Source: Steroidobacteraceae bacterium
Lineage (GTDB): Bacteria; Pseudomonadota; Gammaproteobacteria; Steroidobacterales; Steroidobacteraceae
Direction of reading: 5' to 3'
NCBI GenBank assembly: GCA_019187185.1
Contig: JABAQU010000001.1
Coordinates: forward strand, 248,001 to 312,000
DNA: 64,000 nt
The translations under genes were made by a program, and so were the position numbers. A model generated the notes under the pieces. That model did no database searches, was not told where the DNA came from, and saw nothing but the letters and a program-made list of their open reading frames with translations. Within the stretch, counting starts at the first letter, position 1; each line of letters opens with the position of its first letter. Below, one piece after another: positions 1 to 7,349 of this stretch.

Positions 1-1024
1 CGAGGCGGCAGATTTCTTCGGTGTGCGCCACCGCACGATCCGCGTCGGTGAGGGCGATATCCGGGCGGGCTTCGTCGAGACCGTCTACCGCGCCGAGACG
101 CCGTTCCTGCGCTGCGCGCCGATCCCGTTAATGGCTCTGTCACGTCTCGCGCACGCGAATGATTGCAAGGTCGTGATGACGGGCGAAGGTTCGGATGAGG
201 TCTTCGGCGGCTACGATCTTTTCAAGGAAGCGAAGATCCGCCGCTTCTGGGCGCGGCAGTCGGCGTCGAAGTGGCGCCCACGGCTCCTGCAGCGACTCTA
301 CCCATACCTCGATATCACGTCCGCTCGTGGCCAGGCCTACAGTGAAGCATTTTTCGGGGCGGGTCTCGCCGAGGCCGGCGCGGCGTTTTTTGCCCACGAG
401 CCGCGCTGGCGGACGACCGCGCAGGGCAAGGCATTGTTCTCGGACGAGACGCGGCAGGCGATTCGCGAAGATGCCGTAGGACAGTTCGGGCGTTCACTGC
501 CACGGGAGTTCGCGAGCTGGGACCCGTTCAACCAGTCGCAGTACGTCGAGGCGAAGACGCTGCTCGCGAACTACCTGCTGTCGACACAGGGCGACCGGAT
601 GTTGATGGCGAACAGTGTCGAGGGCCGGTTCCCGTATCTCGATCATCGCGTGATCGAATTCGCGAATGCACTCGATCCGCGCCTGAAGATGCATGTGCTG
701 AACGAGAAATACCTCCTCAAGAAGGCGGTGGGTGCGCGATTGCCACCGGCGATACTCGCCCGCAAGAAGCAGCCGTATCGCAGCCCCGACAGCCGGGCCT
801 TCGAGGCCGTACGCGACGATTTCGTCGCGGAGGCGCTGTCGGAGGCCAGCCTGCGGCGGGCAGGCTATTTCGATGCAGCTCGCACGCAGCTGCTCGTGCG
901 TAAAGTTCGGGCCGGGCGTGCGGTAAGCTATAAGGACAGCATGACGTTCATCGGTGTCCTGTCCACGCAGGTCTGGCACGCCCTATTTGTGGAGGGCGTC
1001 ACTCCCGGGGGCGGCAGGCTATAG
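1..1024 (+). CDS. Asparagine synthase (glutamine-hydrolysing) family protein, C-terminal part
   Basis: The gene enters from the left edge in frame 2, so its start, its N-terminal glutaminase domain and the PP-loop are outside the window. What remains (about 340 residues) is the synthetase domain: GEGSDEVFGGY about 60 residues in, then the helical C-terminal half with EGRFPYLDHRV and a lysine-rich stretch (LNEKYLLKKAV). Family members use glutamine-derived ammonia and ATP to amidate a carboxylate through an acyl-AMP intermediate. The acyl carrier protein 33 bp downstream, followed by an acyl-AMP ligase and a NadE-like enzyme, suggests that this copy works in a specialised surface-polysaccharide or small-molecule pathway rather than in asparagine supply. 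The family is clear; the substrate is unknown. Confidence 0.9.
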   Translation, partial: EAADFFGVRHRTIRVGEGDIRAGFVETVYRAETPFLRCAPIPLMALSRLAHANDCKVVMTGEGSDEVFGGYDLFKEAKIRRFWARQSASKWRPRLLQRLYPYLDITSARGQAYSEAFFGAGLAEAGAAFFAHEPRWRTTAQGKALFSDETRQAIREDAVGQFGRSLPREFASWDPFNQSQYVEAKTLLANYLLSTQGDRMLMANSVEGRFPYLDHRVIEFANALDPRLKMHVLNEKYLLKKAVGARLPPAILARKKQPYRSPDSRAFEAVRDDFVAEALSEASLRRAGYFDAARTQLLVRKVRAGRAVSYKDSMTFIGVLSTQVWHALFVEGVTPGGGRL

Positions 1025-1057
1025 TCAAATGCGATGTTCGTGGCAAGGGAGCAGCCG

Positions 1058-1303
1058 ATGTCGGCAGGCGAGCAGGTCAGACAATACATCCTCGAAAACT
1101 TCCTTTTCAGCACCGATACATCGCTGCTCGGAATGGACGATTCGTTTCTCGGACGCGGACTCATCGATTCGACGGGCATGCTCGAGGTGCTGCTGTTTCT
1201 CGAAGAGACGTTCGGCATCAAGGTGGCGGACAACGAGATGGTCCCCGAGAACCTGGACTCGGTGAACCGGATCGCGGCTTTCGTCGCGCGCAAGAAGGCA
1301 TGA
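1058..1303 (+). CDS. Stand-alone acyl carrier protein
   Basis: This 81-residue acidic protein has the phosphopantetheine attachment motif in GLIDSTGMLEVL, where the serine of DS would carry the 4'-phosphopantetheine arm. The ATG at 1058 is preferred over the one at 1034 because an AAGGGAG ribosome-binding site lies six bases upstream and because the usual ACP length then results. It sits 4 bp ahead of an acyl-AMP ligase, the normal layout for a loader-carrier pair. It is not in a fatty-acid context (no fabD, fabG or fabF), so it probably carries a dedicated acyl or aminoacyl group for the pathway of this locus. Confidence 0.88.
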   Translation: MSAGEQVRQYILENFLFSTDTSLLGMDDSFLGRGLIDSTGMLEVLLFLEETFGIKVADNEMVPENLDSVNRIAAFVARKKA

Positions 1304-1307
1304 ACCC

Positions 1308-2846
1308 ATGATCACCGGCCCGACCGGCCTCGTGGACCTGTTGCGCGAGTCGGCGCGGCGGTTTGCGGACCGGGAGGCGATCCGCCATCGTGGAACTGCG
1401 ACGACGTACGGGGAGCTCTGGCGCAGTGTACTCGCGGTGTCGCGCGCCCTGCGTGTCCATGGGCTCGGGCAGGGCGAGCGCGTTGCGCTGCTGATCGACA
1501 ATTCACCCGAGTATGTGGCGGCTTACTATGCGGTGCTGCACGCGGGCGGAGTGGTCGTCGGCCTCAACACGGCGCTGCGCGGCGCGGAACTCGCGCGCCA
1601 GATCAGGAGCTGCGGAGCTGCGGCGTTGATCGCCGCGCCCGATCATCCGGATCTCGCAAGTGTCGTTGGTGCAGGCAATACGATTCGCATGGTTTCGTGC
1701 ACCGCTTCACAGGCCGATCGGGCAGCACCACCGGGCGCGCATGCGTGGGGTGACTGGGCGAGTGCGACCGATGCGCCCGACGATTCGCCCGCGATCGATG
1801 CATCGCATCCTGCGGCGATCATCTACACCTCGGGTACGACCGGCGATCCCCGTGGGGTCACGCTGAGTCACTGCAACCTCGTCGCCAACACGCAGTCGAT
1901 CCTCGGCTACCTCGGGCTTACGGCGGCGGACCGCATCGTCAATGTGCTGCCGTTCTATTACTCCTACGGCAATTCGGTCCTGCACACGCACTTGGCCGTC
2001 GGCGGTTCGATCGTGCTCGAGAACTCGCTGACGTACCCGCATCTGGTCGTGCAGACGATGGCGCAGGAGAGTGCGACCGGCTTTTCCGGCGTGCCGTCGA
2101 CCTTTGCACTGCTCCTGCAGCGCGTGACACTCGCCGACTACGATCTTGCGTCGCTGCGCTACCTGACGCAGGCTGGAGGTGCGATGGCGCCTGCGCTGAC
2201 CCAGCGGTTGCGCGCGGCGCTGCCGCGCGCGCGCCTCTTCGTGATGTACGGCCAGACGGAGGCGACAGCGCGCATCAGCTACCTGCCACCCGAGCGCCTC
2301 AACGACAAGATGGGCACGGTGGGCATCGGCATTCCGGGCGTCACGATCGAGGTGCGCGACGAAGCCGATGCGCGCGTGCCGGCCGGTACTGCGGGCGAGG
2401 TTTGTGTGCGCGGCGACAATGTGATGCTCGGTTACTGGGAGAATCCGCAGGCCACGGCTCGAGTCCTGCGCGACGGGTGGTTGCACACCGGCGACATCGG
2501 CCGCATGGACGCAGAGGGTTACCTGTCGCTCGTGGGTCGATCATCCGACATGATCAAGACGGGCGCCCATCGCGTGAGCCCGCTCGAGATCGAGGAAGTC
2601 CTGCTCGAACTCGATGGGATCAGCGAATGTGCCGCTCTCGGCATCGCGGACGAAATCCTGGGAGAAGTCATCAAGGTATTCATCGTGCCGTGCGCTGGTG
2701 CCGCGCTCGATGCGCGAGCGGTGCAGGCCCATTGCCGCGCAAGGCTCGCGGCGTACAAGGTGCCAAAAGAAGTGACGTTCGTCGCGGGCCTCCCGCGAAC
2801 CGCGTCCGGCAAGGTCAAACGTTTCATGCTGAAGGAAGCAGGATGA
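1308..2846 (+). CDS. Acyl-AMP ligase (ANL superfamily, class I adenylate-forming)
   Basis: This 512-residue AMP-binding enzyme should activate a carboxylic acid with ATP and pass it to CoA or, given the adjacent ACP, to a phosphopantetheine thiol. The P-loop motif is IIYTSGTTGDPRGVTLSH near residue 170, the adenine motif is VMYGQTEAT near 312, the hinge GWLHTGDIGRMDAEGYL is near 392, and the C-terminal catalytic lysine region is RTASGKVKRF. Length matches stand-alone acyl-CoA synthetases. Its stop overlaps the start of the NadE-like gene as ATGA, which indicates translational coupling. The acid used cannot be read from the sequence. Confidence 0.9.
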   Translation: MITGPTGLVDLLRESARRFADREAIRHRGTATTYGELWRSVLAVSRALRVHGLGQGERVALLIDNSPEYVAAYYAVLHAGGVVVGLNTALRGAELARQIRSCGAAALIAAPDHPDLASVVGAGNTIRMVSCTASQADRAAPPGAHAWGDWASATDAPDDSPAIDASHPAAIIYTSGTTGDPRGVTLSHCNLVANTQSILGYLGLTAADRIVNVLPFYYSYGNSVLHTHLAVGGSIVLENSLTYPHLVVQTMAQESATGFSGVPSTFALLLQRVTLADYDLASLRYLTQAGGAMAPALTQRLRAALPRARLFVMYGQTEATARISYLPPERLNDKMGTVGIGIPGVTIEVRDEADARVPAGTAGEVCVRGDNVMLGYWENPQATARVLRDGWLHTGDIGRMDAEGYLSLVGRSSDMIKTGAHRVSPLEIEEVLLELDGISECAALGIADEILGEVIKVFIVPCAGAALDARAVQAHCRARLAAYKVPKEVTFVAGLPRTASGKVKRFMLKEAG

Positions 2847-3835
2847 TGGCAACGAAGCCGCTCAGCGCGGAGCGCGCGTTCGCGCTCGACTACACGGCCG
2901 AGGCCGACCGCATCGAAGCGCGTCTGCGTGAGGTGCTGACGAAGGACCTCAACCGCCGCGGGCTCGTGGTCGCGATCTCGGGCGGTATCGACAGCTCGGT
3001 GAGCGCAGCGCTCGCGGTGCGTGCCGTGGGCCCGAAGCGGGTCTACGGATTGCTGCTGCCGGAGAGGGTGTCTTCGCCCCAGAGCACGCATCGCGGGCGA
3101 CTGCTCGCGACGCACCTCGGCATCGAGCACGAGGTCTTCGACATCGCGCCGGCGCTCGAGGCGCTCGGCTGCTATGCGCGCATCGACGAGGTGTGCAAGG
3201 CGGTGCATCCGGACTACGGCGCCGGGTGGAAGAACAAGATCGTCCTCGAGGGCGGCCTGCAGGGCCGCTACAACCACTTCAAGCTGGTTGCGCAGGATCC
3301 GGCGGGCGCATTGCACGAGGCGCGGCTCGAGTACCGCCAGTACCTGCAGATCGTCGCGGCGACGAACTTCAAGCAGCGCGTCAGGAAGACGATGGAGTAC
3401 TACCACGCCGACCGGCTGAACTACGCGGTCGTCGGCACGCCGAACCGGCTCGAGTACGACCAGGGCTTCTTCGTGAAGAACGGCGACGGGTCGGCCGACG
3501 TCAAGCCGATTGCGCACCTCTACAAGTCGCAGGTCTACGCGATGGCGCGCTTTATGAAGCTGCCGGACGAGATCTGCAATGCAATCCCGACGACAGATAC
3601 CTACAGCCTTGCGCAGGGGCAGGACGAGTTCTACTTCGGCCTGCCGTACGCGCAGATGGACCTCGCGCTCTGGGCCTACGAGCACGGCGAGAGCACGGCC
3701 ACGCTCGGCGCGGCGCTCGGCATTTCCGCCGATGCGGCGAAAGCGGTCTACGCGGATATCGAGGCGAAGCGGCGTGCGACGAAGTACCTCGGCGGCGCGC
3801 CGATCCTGATGGGATGCTCCGTCAGCGCGGACTAA
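2843..3835 (+). CDS. NadE-like PP-loop ATP-dependent amide ligase
   Basis: This 330-residue protein belongs to the NAD synthase (NadE) family of N-type ATP pyrophosphatases. The PP-loop is AISGGIDSSVSAAL near residue 45, and the later motifs GTPNRLEYDQGFF and NGDGSADVKPIAHLYKSQV match the NadE deamido-NAD/ATP region. It has no glutaminase domain. About 45 extra residues separate the PP-loop from the helix FKQRVRKTMEYY compared with the ~270-residue ammonia-dependent NadE, and the usual motif after GT is altered. Such copies occur in polysaccharide or secondary-metabolite loci, where they may amidate another carboxylate. Start: ATG 2843 overlapping the ligase stop; ATG 2846 is also possible. 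Base composition is host-like. Confidence 0.75.
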   Translation: MMATKPLSAERAFALDYTAEADRIEARLREVLTKDLNRRGLVVAISGGIDSSVSAALAVRAVGPKRVYGLLLPERVSSPQSTHRGRLLATHLGIEHEVFDIAPALEALGCYARIDEVCKAVHPDYGAGWKNKIVLEGGLQGRYNHFKLVAQDPAGALHEARLEYRQYLQIVAATNFKQRVRKTMEYYHADRLNYAVVGTPNRLEYDQGFFVKNGDGSADVKPIAHLYKSQVYAMARFMKLPDEICNAIPTTDTYSLAQGQDEFYFGLPYAQMDLALWAYEHGESTATLGAALGISADAAKAVYADIEAKRRATKYLGGAPILMGCSVSAD

Positions 3836-3895
3836 CATGACTATCGCCTGACGGTGTCCGGAAGGCGTGGTATTGTCGAGCGGACGGGGAGCGTC

Positions 3896-5311
3896 ATGAG
3901 AGTCAGTTTCGTCGGACATGCCTCCATCCTGATTGACGTAGGAGGCGCAACGATCTTGTCAGACCCTTGGTGGCGGGCGCCCTGCTTTGGTGCGCAGTGG
4001 TGGAATTATCCTCCAGCTCATATCGATGCCATCTCGGGCCGCCATATTGACTTCATATATATCTCGCACGGGCATCACGATCACTTCCATTCCGGCACGC
4101 TCAATACTTTGAATCGCGACGCCAGGATCCTGGTGTCGCGCAAGACAGGTCTCGGCGCGGCGGCGAGGGAATTGGGTTTCGAGGTCGTCGAGCTCGACGA
4201 CGACGAGGAGTATTCACTGACCGCGGGCGTCACTTGCCGTGTAATGGAGACACACGCCGGAGACACATTGATGGCGGTGACCGACGGCAAGGAAGTCTGT
4301 ATCAACCTCAACGACGCACTTCATTCTGCACCACAGGACGTCCAGGCCCGTTTCATTGAGCATTTGAGGGCGCTCTATCCGACAATCGATTACGTGTTCT
4401 GTGGTTACGGCGTAGCTTCCCATTTCCCAAACTGCTACCAGATTCCCGGCAAGAGCCGCGTGGCGACGGCAGCGCGGCGCCAGGCATATTTCAATCGGCA
4501 ATGGGTGCGATTGGTCGCCGGGCTGAAGCCACGATATGCATTTCCGTTCGCGGCAGATGTGGTATTCCTCGAAGAGGACCTCTTTTGGGTGAATGAGCCC
4601 ACTCACAATAGTGAGCGCCCAACAGCTGCATTTGGTGCCCTCTGCCCAGAGTCTACTGTCAAGGTTGTCGACATCGCCCCTGGGTTTGTGATCGACGATG
4701 GCGTGATAGTCAATGCAGTGCTTCGTCAGCCGGTACGCGCGGCGGACCTTCGAGCGAATTGCACAGACGAGATCGAGCGCGCAAATCGCTATGGCAGTGT
4801 CAGGGAGTCGGATGTCAATTCAGTGGCCGAATTGCTTCGGGAGAACCTGTCCATCTGCTCGGACTATCTCCTCAGTTACGTGGGTGACTACAGGTTCCTG
4901 ATTGGGCTGCGCAATAGTCAATGGGGCATTTGTGTCGAGAAGAAGGGGAGGTCGGTCGACTTGGCTGTTGTCAGTGGAGAAGCGGTAGATGCCGCAAGCT
5001 ACGACGTGACTTATACGACGCGCTTGCCGTACCTCAGGCGGAGCCTCGTGAGAGAATTTGGCGATGAAGTCCTGTTCGTCGGCTCCGGCGGGATATTCGA
5101 GTACGCGGATCAGGCCAAGGCGCGACGGAATCTCCACCGCGAGCTCATGCCGTTGCTGAGAAAGAATGACCAACCCCCGCGAGCGCGCTACGGTAAGTCC
5201 TCAAGGCAGGTTTTCAGGATCAAGCAGATGGCAAAGCGACTGCTGGGCAGGGTCGAACAGGATCTGTACGATTTGGGAACCTGGACCGTATTCGACCGCG
5301 TACGTCCGTGA
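3896..5311 (+). CDS. Metallo-beta-lactamase-fold protein, CMAH/UlaG-like
   Basis: This 471-residue protein begins with the MBL fold: VSFVGHASILIDVGG, LSDPWW, and the metal motif SHGHHDHFH near residue 57. The 'DPWW...FG..WW.YPP' layout recalls the hydrolase-like domain of CMP-N-acetylneuraminate hydroxylase relatives and UlaG-type proteins, but no Rieske iron-sulfur domain is visible. The C-terminal half (from about residue 300) is unrecognised. ATG 3896 is chosen because GGGGAG lies just upstream. Third-position GC is visibly lower than in the flanking genes (for example the run around 4020-4100), which points to recent acquisition. It follows the NadE-like gene by 60 bp and is probably part of the same pathway. 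Its substrate is unknown. Confidence 0.75.
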   Translation: MRVSFVGHASILIDVGGATILSDPWWRAPCFGAQWWNYPPAHIDAISGRHIDFIYISHGHHDHFHSGTLNTLNRDARILVSRKTGLGAAARELGFEVVELDDDEEYSLTAGVTCRVMETHAGDTLMAVTDGKEVCINLNDALHSAPQDVQARFIEHLRALYPTIDYVFCGYGVASHFPNCYQIPGKSRVATAARRQAYFNRQWVRLVAGLKPRYAFPFAADVVFLEEDLFWVNEPTHNSERPTAAFGALCPESTVKVVDIAPGFVIDDGVIVNAVLRQPVRAADLRANCTDEIERANRYGSVRESDVNSVAELLRENLSICSDYLLSYVGDYRFLIGLRNSQWGICVEKKGRSVDLAVVSGEAVDAASYDVTYTTRLPYLRRSLVREFGDEVLFVGSGGIFEYADQAKARRNLHRELMPLLRKNDQPPRARYGKSSRQVFRIKQMAKRLLGRVEQDLYDLGTWTVFDRVRP

Positions 5312-5403
5312 TTTCACCGGACTGCGATTGCTCCCGGCGTGAAGTGAACGCCATGCTTTCGTGTGGGCAAATGTCGATCGGCAATTGAGCGCAGACGAGC
5401 CGA

Positions 5404-6723
5404 TCACCGCTGCTTGAAATCCTCCGGCGTCAACTGATGCCGCCCGAGGAGCTTGTAGAAATCGGTGCGGTTCCTCTTGGCGAGCCGCGCCGCCTGCGAC
5501 ACGTTGCCACCCGTGATCTGCAGGATCTGCGACAGATAACTGCGCGTGAATTCATCGCGCGCCTCGTCGAACGACACCATGCGCCCCGGTGAGCCACCGA
5601 GCGACTGCTGCACGAGTTCGACCGGCATGATGGGGGTCTGCGACAGCGCGACGTTCTGCCGCACCACGTTCGCGAGCTGGCGCACGTTGCCGGGCCACTC
5701 GGCGGTGGCGAGCAGTTCGACCGCCTCGGGGGCATAGATCCGGCGCATGCCGGTCTCGGCCGAGAGCCGCGCGAGAAAATGCGCGACGAGGAGGGGAATG
5801 TCTTCGCGGCGGCGCGCGAGCGGCGGCACCTCGATGTGCACGACGTTCAGTCGGTAGTAGAGGTCTTCGCGGAAGGTGCCTGCCGCGACGAGTGCCTGTG
5901 GATCCTTCGCGGTGCTCGCGATCACGCGCACGTTCGCGGTGGCGCCGGCCGTGTCCTGCGTCGGGCTGTCGGGCAGGAAGCGCAGCAGCTTCGCCTGCAG
6001 CGCGAGCGGCAGGTCGGCGATTTCGTCGAGCAGCAGCGTGCCGCCCTCGGCGGCGGCCATTGCGCCGCCCTCGCCGAAGAGCGCCGTGTCGAGCGCCGCC
6101 TCGTCGCTGCCGCTGCAGCTGACGACGATGAAGGCCTTGTTCCGCCTCGGACTCGCCGCGTGGATTGCCTGCGCGAGCAGTTCCTTGCCCGTGCCGCTTT
6201 CGCCCGTGATCAGCACGCGCGCATCGGTGCCCGCCACCATGTGCGCCTGCGCGAGCTTTTCCTCCATCAGCGAGCTGCGCGTGACGATGCCCGCGCGCCA
6301 GTCCTCGTCCGACCCGGCGAACCCCGAGATCCGCAGCGCCTTCTGCACGTGATCGAGCAGCTCCTGCTTGTCGACGGGCTTGGTGAGAAACCCGAATGCG
6401 CCCATCTGCGTCGCCTGCACCGCGTCGGGGATCGTGCCGTGGGCAGTGAGCAGGATCACCTTGAGCCCGGGCCAGCGGCTCTGCAGTTCCTTCAGGAGGC
6501 CAATGCCGTCCATCTGGTCCATGCGCAGGTCGGTGATCACGAGGTCCGGCCGGAAGCGGCTCGCGGCCGCGACCGCGGCGACCCCGTTTTCGACGGCCTC
6601 GACCTCGTAGTTCTCGGCGCGCAGCCGAATGGTCAGCAGGCGCAGCAGCCCCGGATCGTCGTCGACGACGAGGATCCTGGCCTTGCGCTTGCCGGATGTG
6701 TCGTTGCGGGCGGCCTGGTTCAT
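5404..6723 (-). CDS. glrR: GlrR/QseF-like AAA+ response regulator lacking GAFTGA
   Basis: This 439-residue NtrC-family regulator has a receiver domain with phospho-acceptor D65 (VITDLRM), an AAA+ domain with Walker A GESGTGKE and Walker B LLLDEIADL, an arginine-finger region (FREDLYYRLN), and a Fis-type helix-turn-helix (GNVSQAARLAKRNRTDFYKLL). Third gene of a glrK-qseG-glrR set, it should be phosphorylated by the kinase encoded upstream. The stretch between ALFGEG and AAEGGTLLLDE is only a few residues long, so L1 and its GAFTGA motif, which contacts sigma54, are absent. E. coli GlrR has it. This protein therefore probably does not activate sigma54 promoters in the usual way. ATG 6723 overlaps the preceding stop. 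Confidence 0.88.
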   Translation of the reverse strand: MNQAARNDTSGKRKARILVVDDDPGLLRLLTIRLRAENYEVEAVENGVAAVAAASRFRPDLVITDLRMDQMDGIGLLKELQSRWPGLKVILLTAHGTIPDAVQATQMGAFGFLTKPVDKQELLDHVQKALRISGFAGSDEDWRAGIVTRSSLMEEKLAQAHMVAGTDARVLITGESGTGKELLAQAIHAASPRRNKAFIVVSCSGSDEAALDTALFGEGGAMAAAEGGTLLLDEIADLPLALQAKLLRFLPDSPTQDTAGATANVRVIASTAKDPQALVAAGTFREDLYYRLNVVHIEVPPLARRREDIPLLVAHFLARLSAETGMRRIYAPEAVELLATAEWPGNVRQLANVVRQNVALSQTPIMPVELVQQSLGGSPGRMVSFDEARDEFTRSYLSQILQITGGNVSQAARLAKRNRTDFYKLLGRHQLTPEDFKQR

Positions 6724-7349
6724 GGCGTGCGTCCTTCGGGCTGGGGCTTGCGTTCGGTGATCGTGCGCTCGATGTTGGCGATCGCATCGAGCTTTTTCTG
6801 GGCGTCCTCGAGCGCGCGCCGGAGGCGCGCGTTCTCGTCGAGCTCGGCCTGCAGGCGCCGGCTCGCCGTCGTGTTGCGGTCGCGCTCGGCCCGATCGACC
6901 GCGGCCTGCAGGCGGCGATTCTCGGCGGCGAGCAGCGACTGGCGCTCGAGCTGCGACAGCTCGAGACGCGCGAGGGCGCGCTCGGCCGGCACCAGCGATT
7001 CGGGGGTGGCGGTGAGTTCGCGCAGCAGCCGCTCGGCCTCGGTGGTGTCGGTCGAGGCATGCCCGGGCGTGGCGAGGATGAGGGCATAGCGCAGCTGGCG
7101 GCTGGGTGTCGCGGCCTCCTCGAACTCGCGCTTCGCCGTCGCGACGATTTCCGCCTGTTCGGCGGGCCGGCTCGACAGCAGGCGCTGCAGCACCTCGAGG
7201 TGGCCGGAGACGAGCAGCGCCTGCGCCTGCGCGCGATCGACGACCGGCGGGGGCGGGGCGGAGCGGCCTGAGAGGCCGCCGAGCGAGCCGCAACCGCCGA
7301 GCGCGAGCGCGGTGGCGGCCAGGCAGGCACGGGACGCGTTACGCGGCAT
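6720..7349 (-). CDS. qseG: QseG/YfhG-like outer-membrane lipoprotein
   Basis: The 209-residue product starts with a lipoprotein signal (LALGGCGSLGG), with the lipobox cysteine near residue 20. It continues as an all-helical protein ending in a long coiled coil rich in Arg, Glu and Ala (LERQSLLAAENRRLQAAVDRA and beyond). Its position between a sensor kinase and an NtrC-type regulator is that of E. coli qseG/yfhG between glrK and glrR, where the lipoprotein activates the kinase. It overlaps the upstream kinase gene by 11 bp and the downstream regulator by 3 bp. Sequence conservation in this family is low, so the name rests on gene order, lipobox and coiled coil. Confidence 0.75.
   Translation of the reverse strand: MPRNASRACLAATALALGGCGSLGGLSGRSAPPPPVVDRAQAQALLVSGHLEVLQRLLSSRPAEQAEIVATAKREFEEAATPSRQLRYALILATPGHASTDTTEAERLLRELTATPESLVPAERALARLELSQLERQSLLAAENRRLQAAVDRAERDRNTTASRRLQAELDENARLRRALEDAQKKLDAIANIERTITERKPQPEGRTP

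Noticed and set aside
5312-5403. Possible terminator between the convergent MBL and glrR genes
   Set aside because: Only a 5-bp GGCGT/ACGCC stem with a seven-base loop and no T-run was found, too weak to list.
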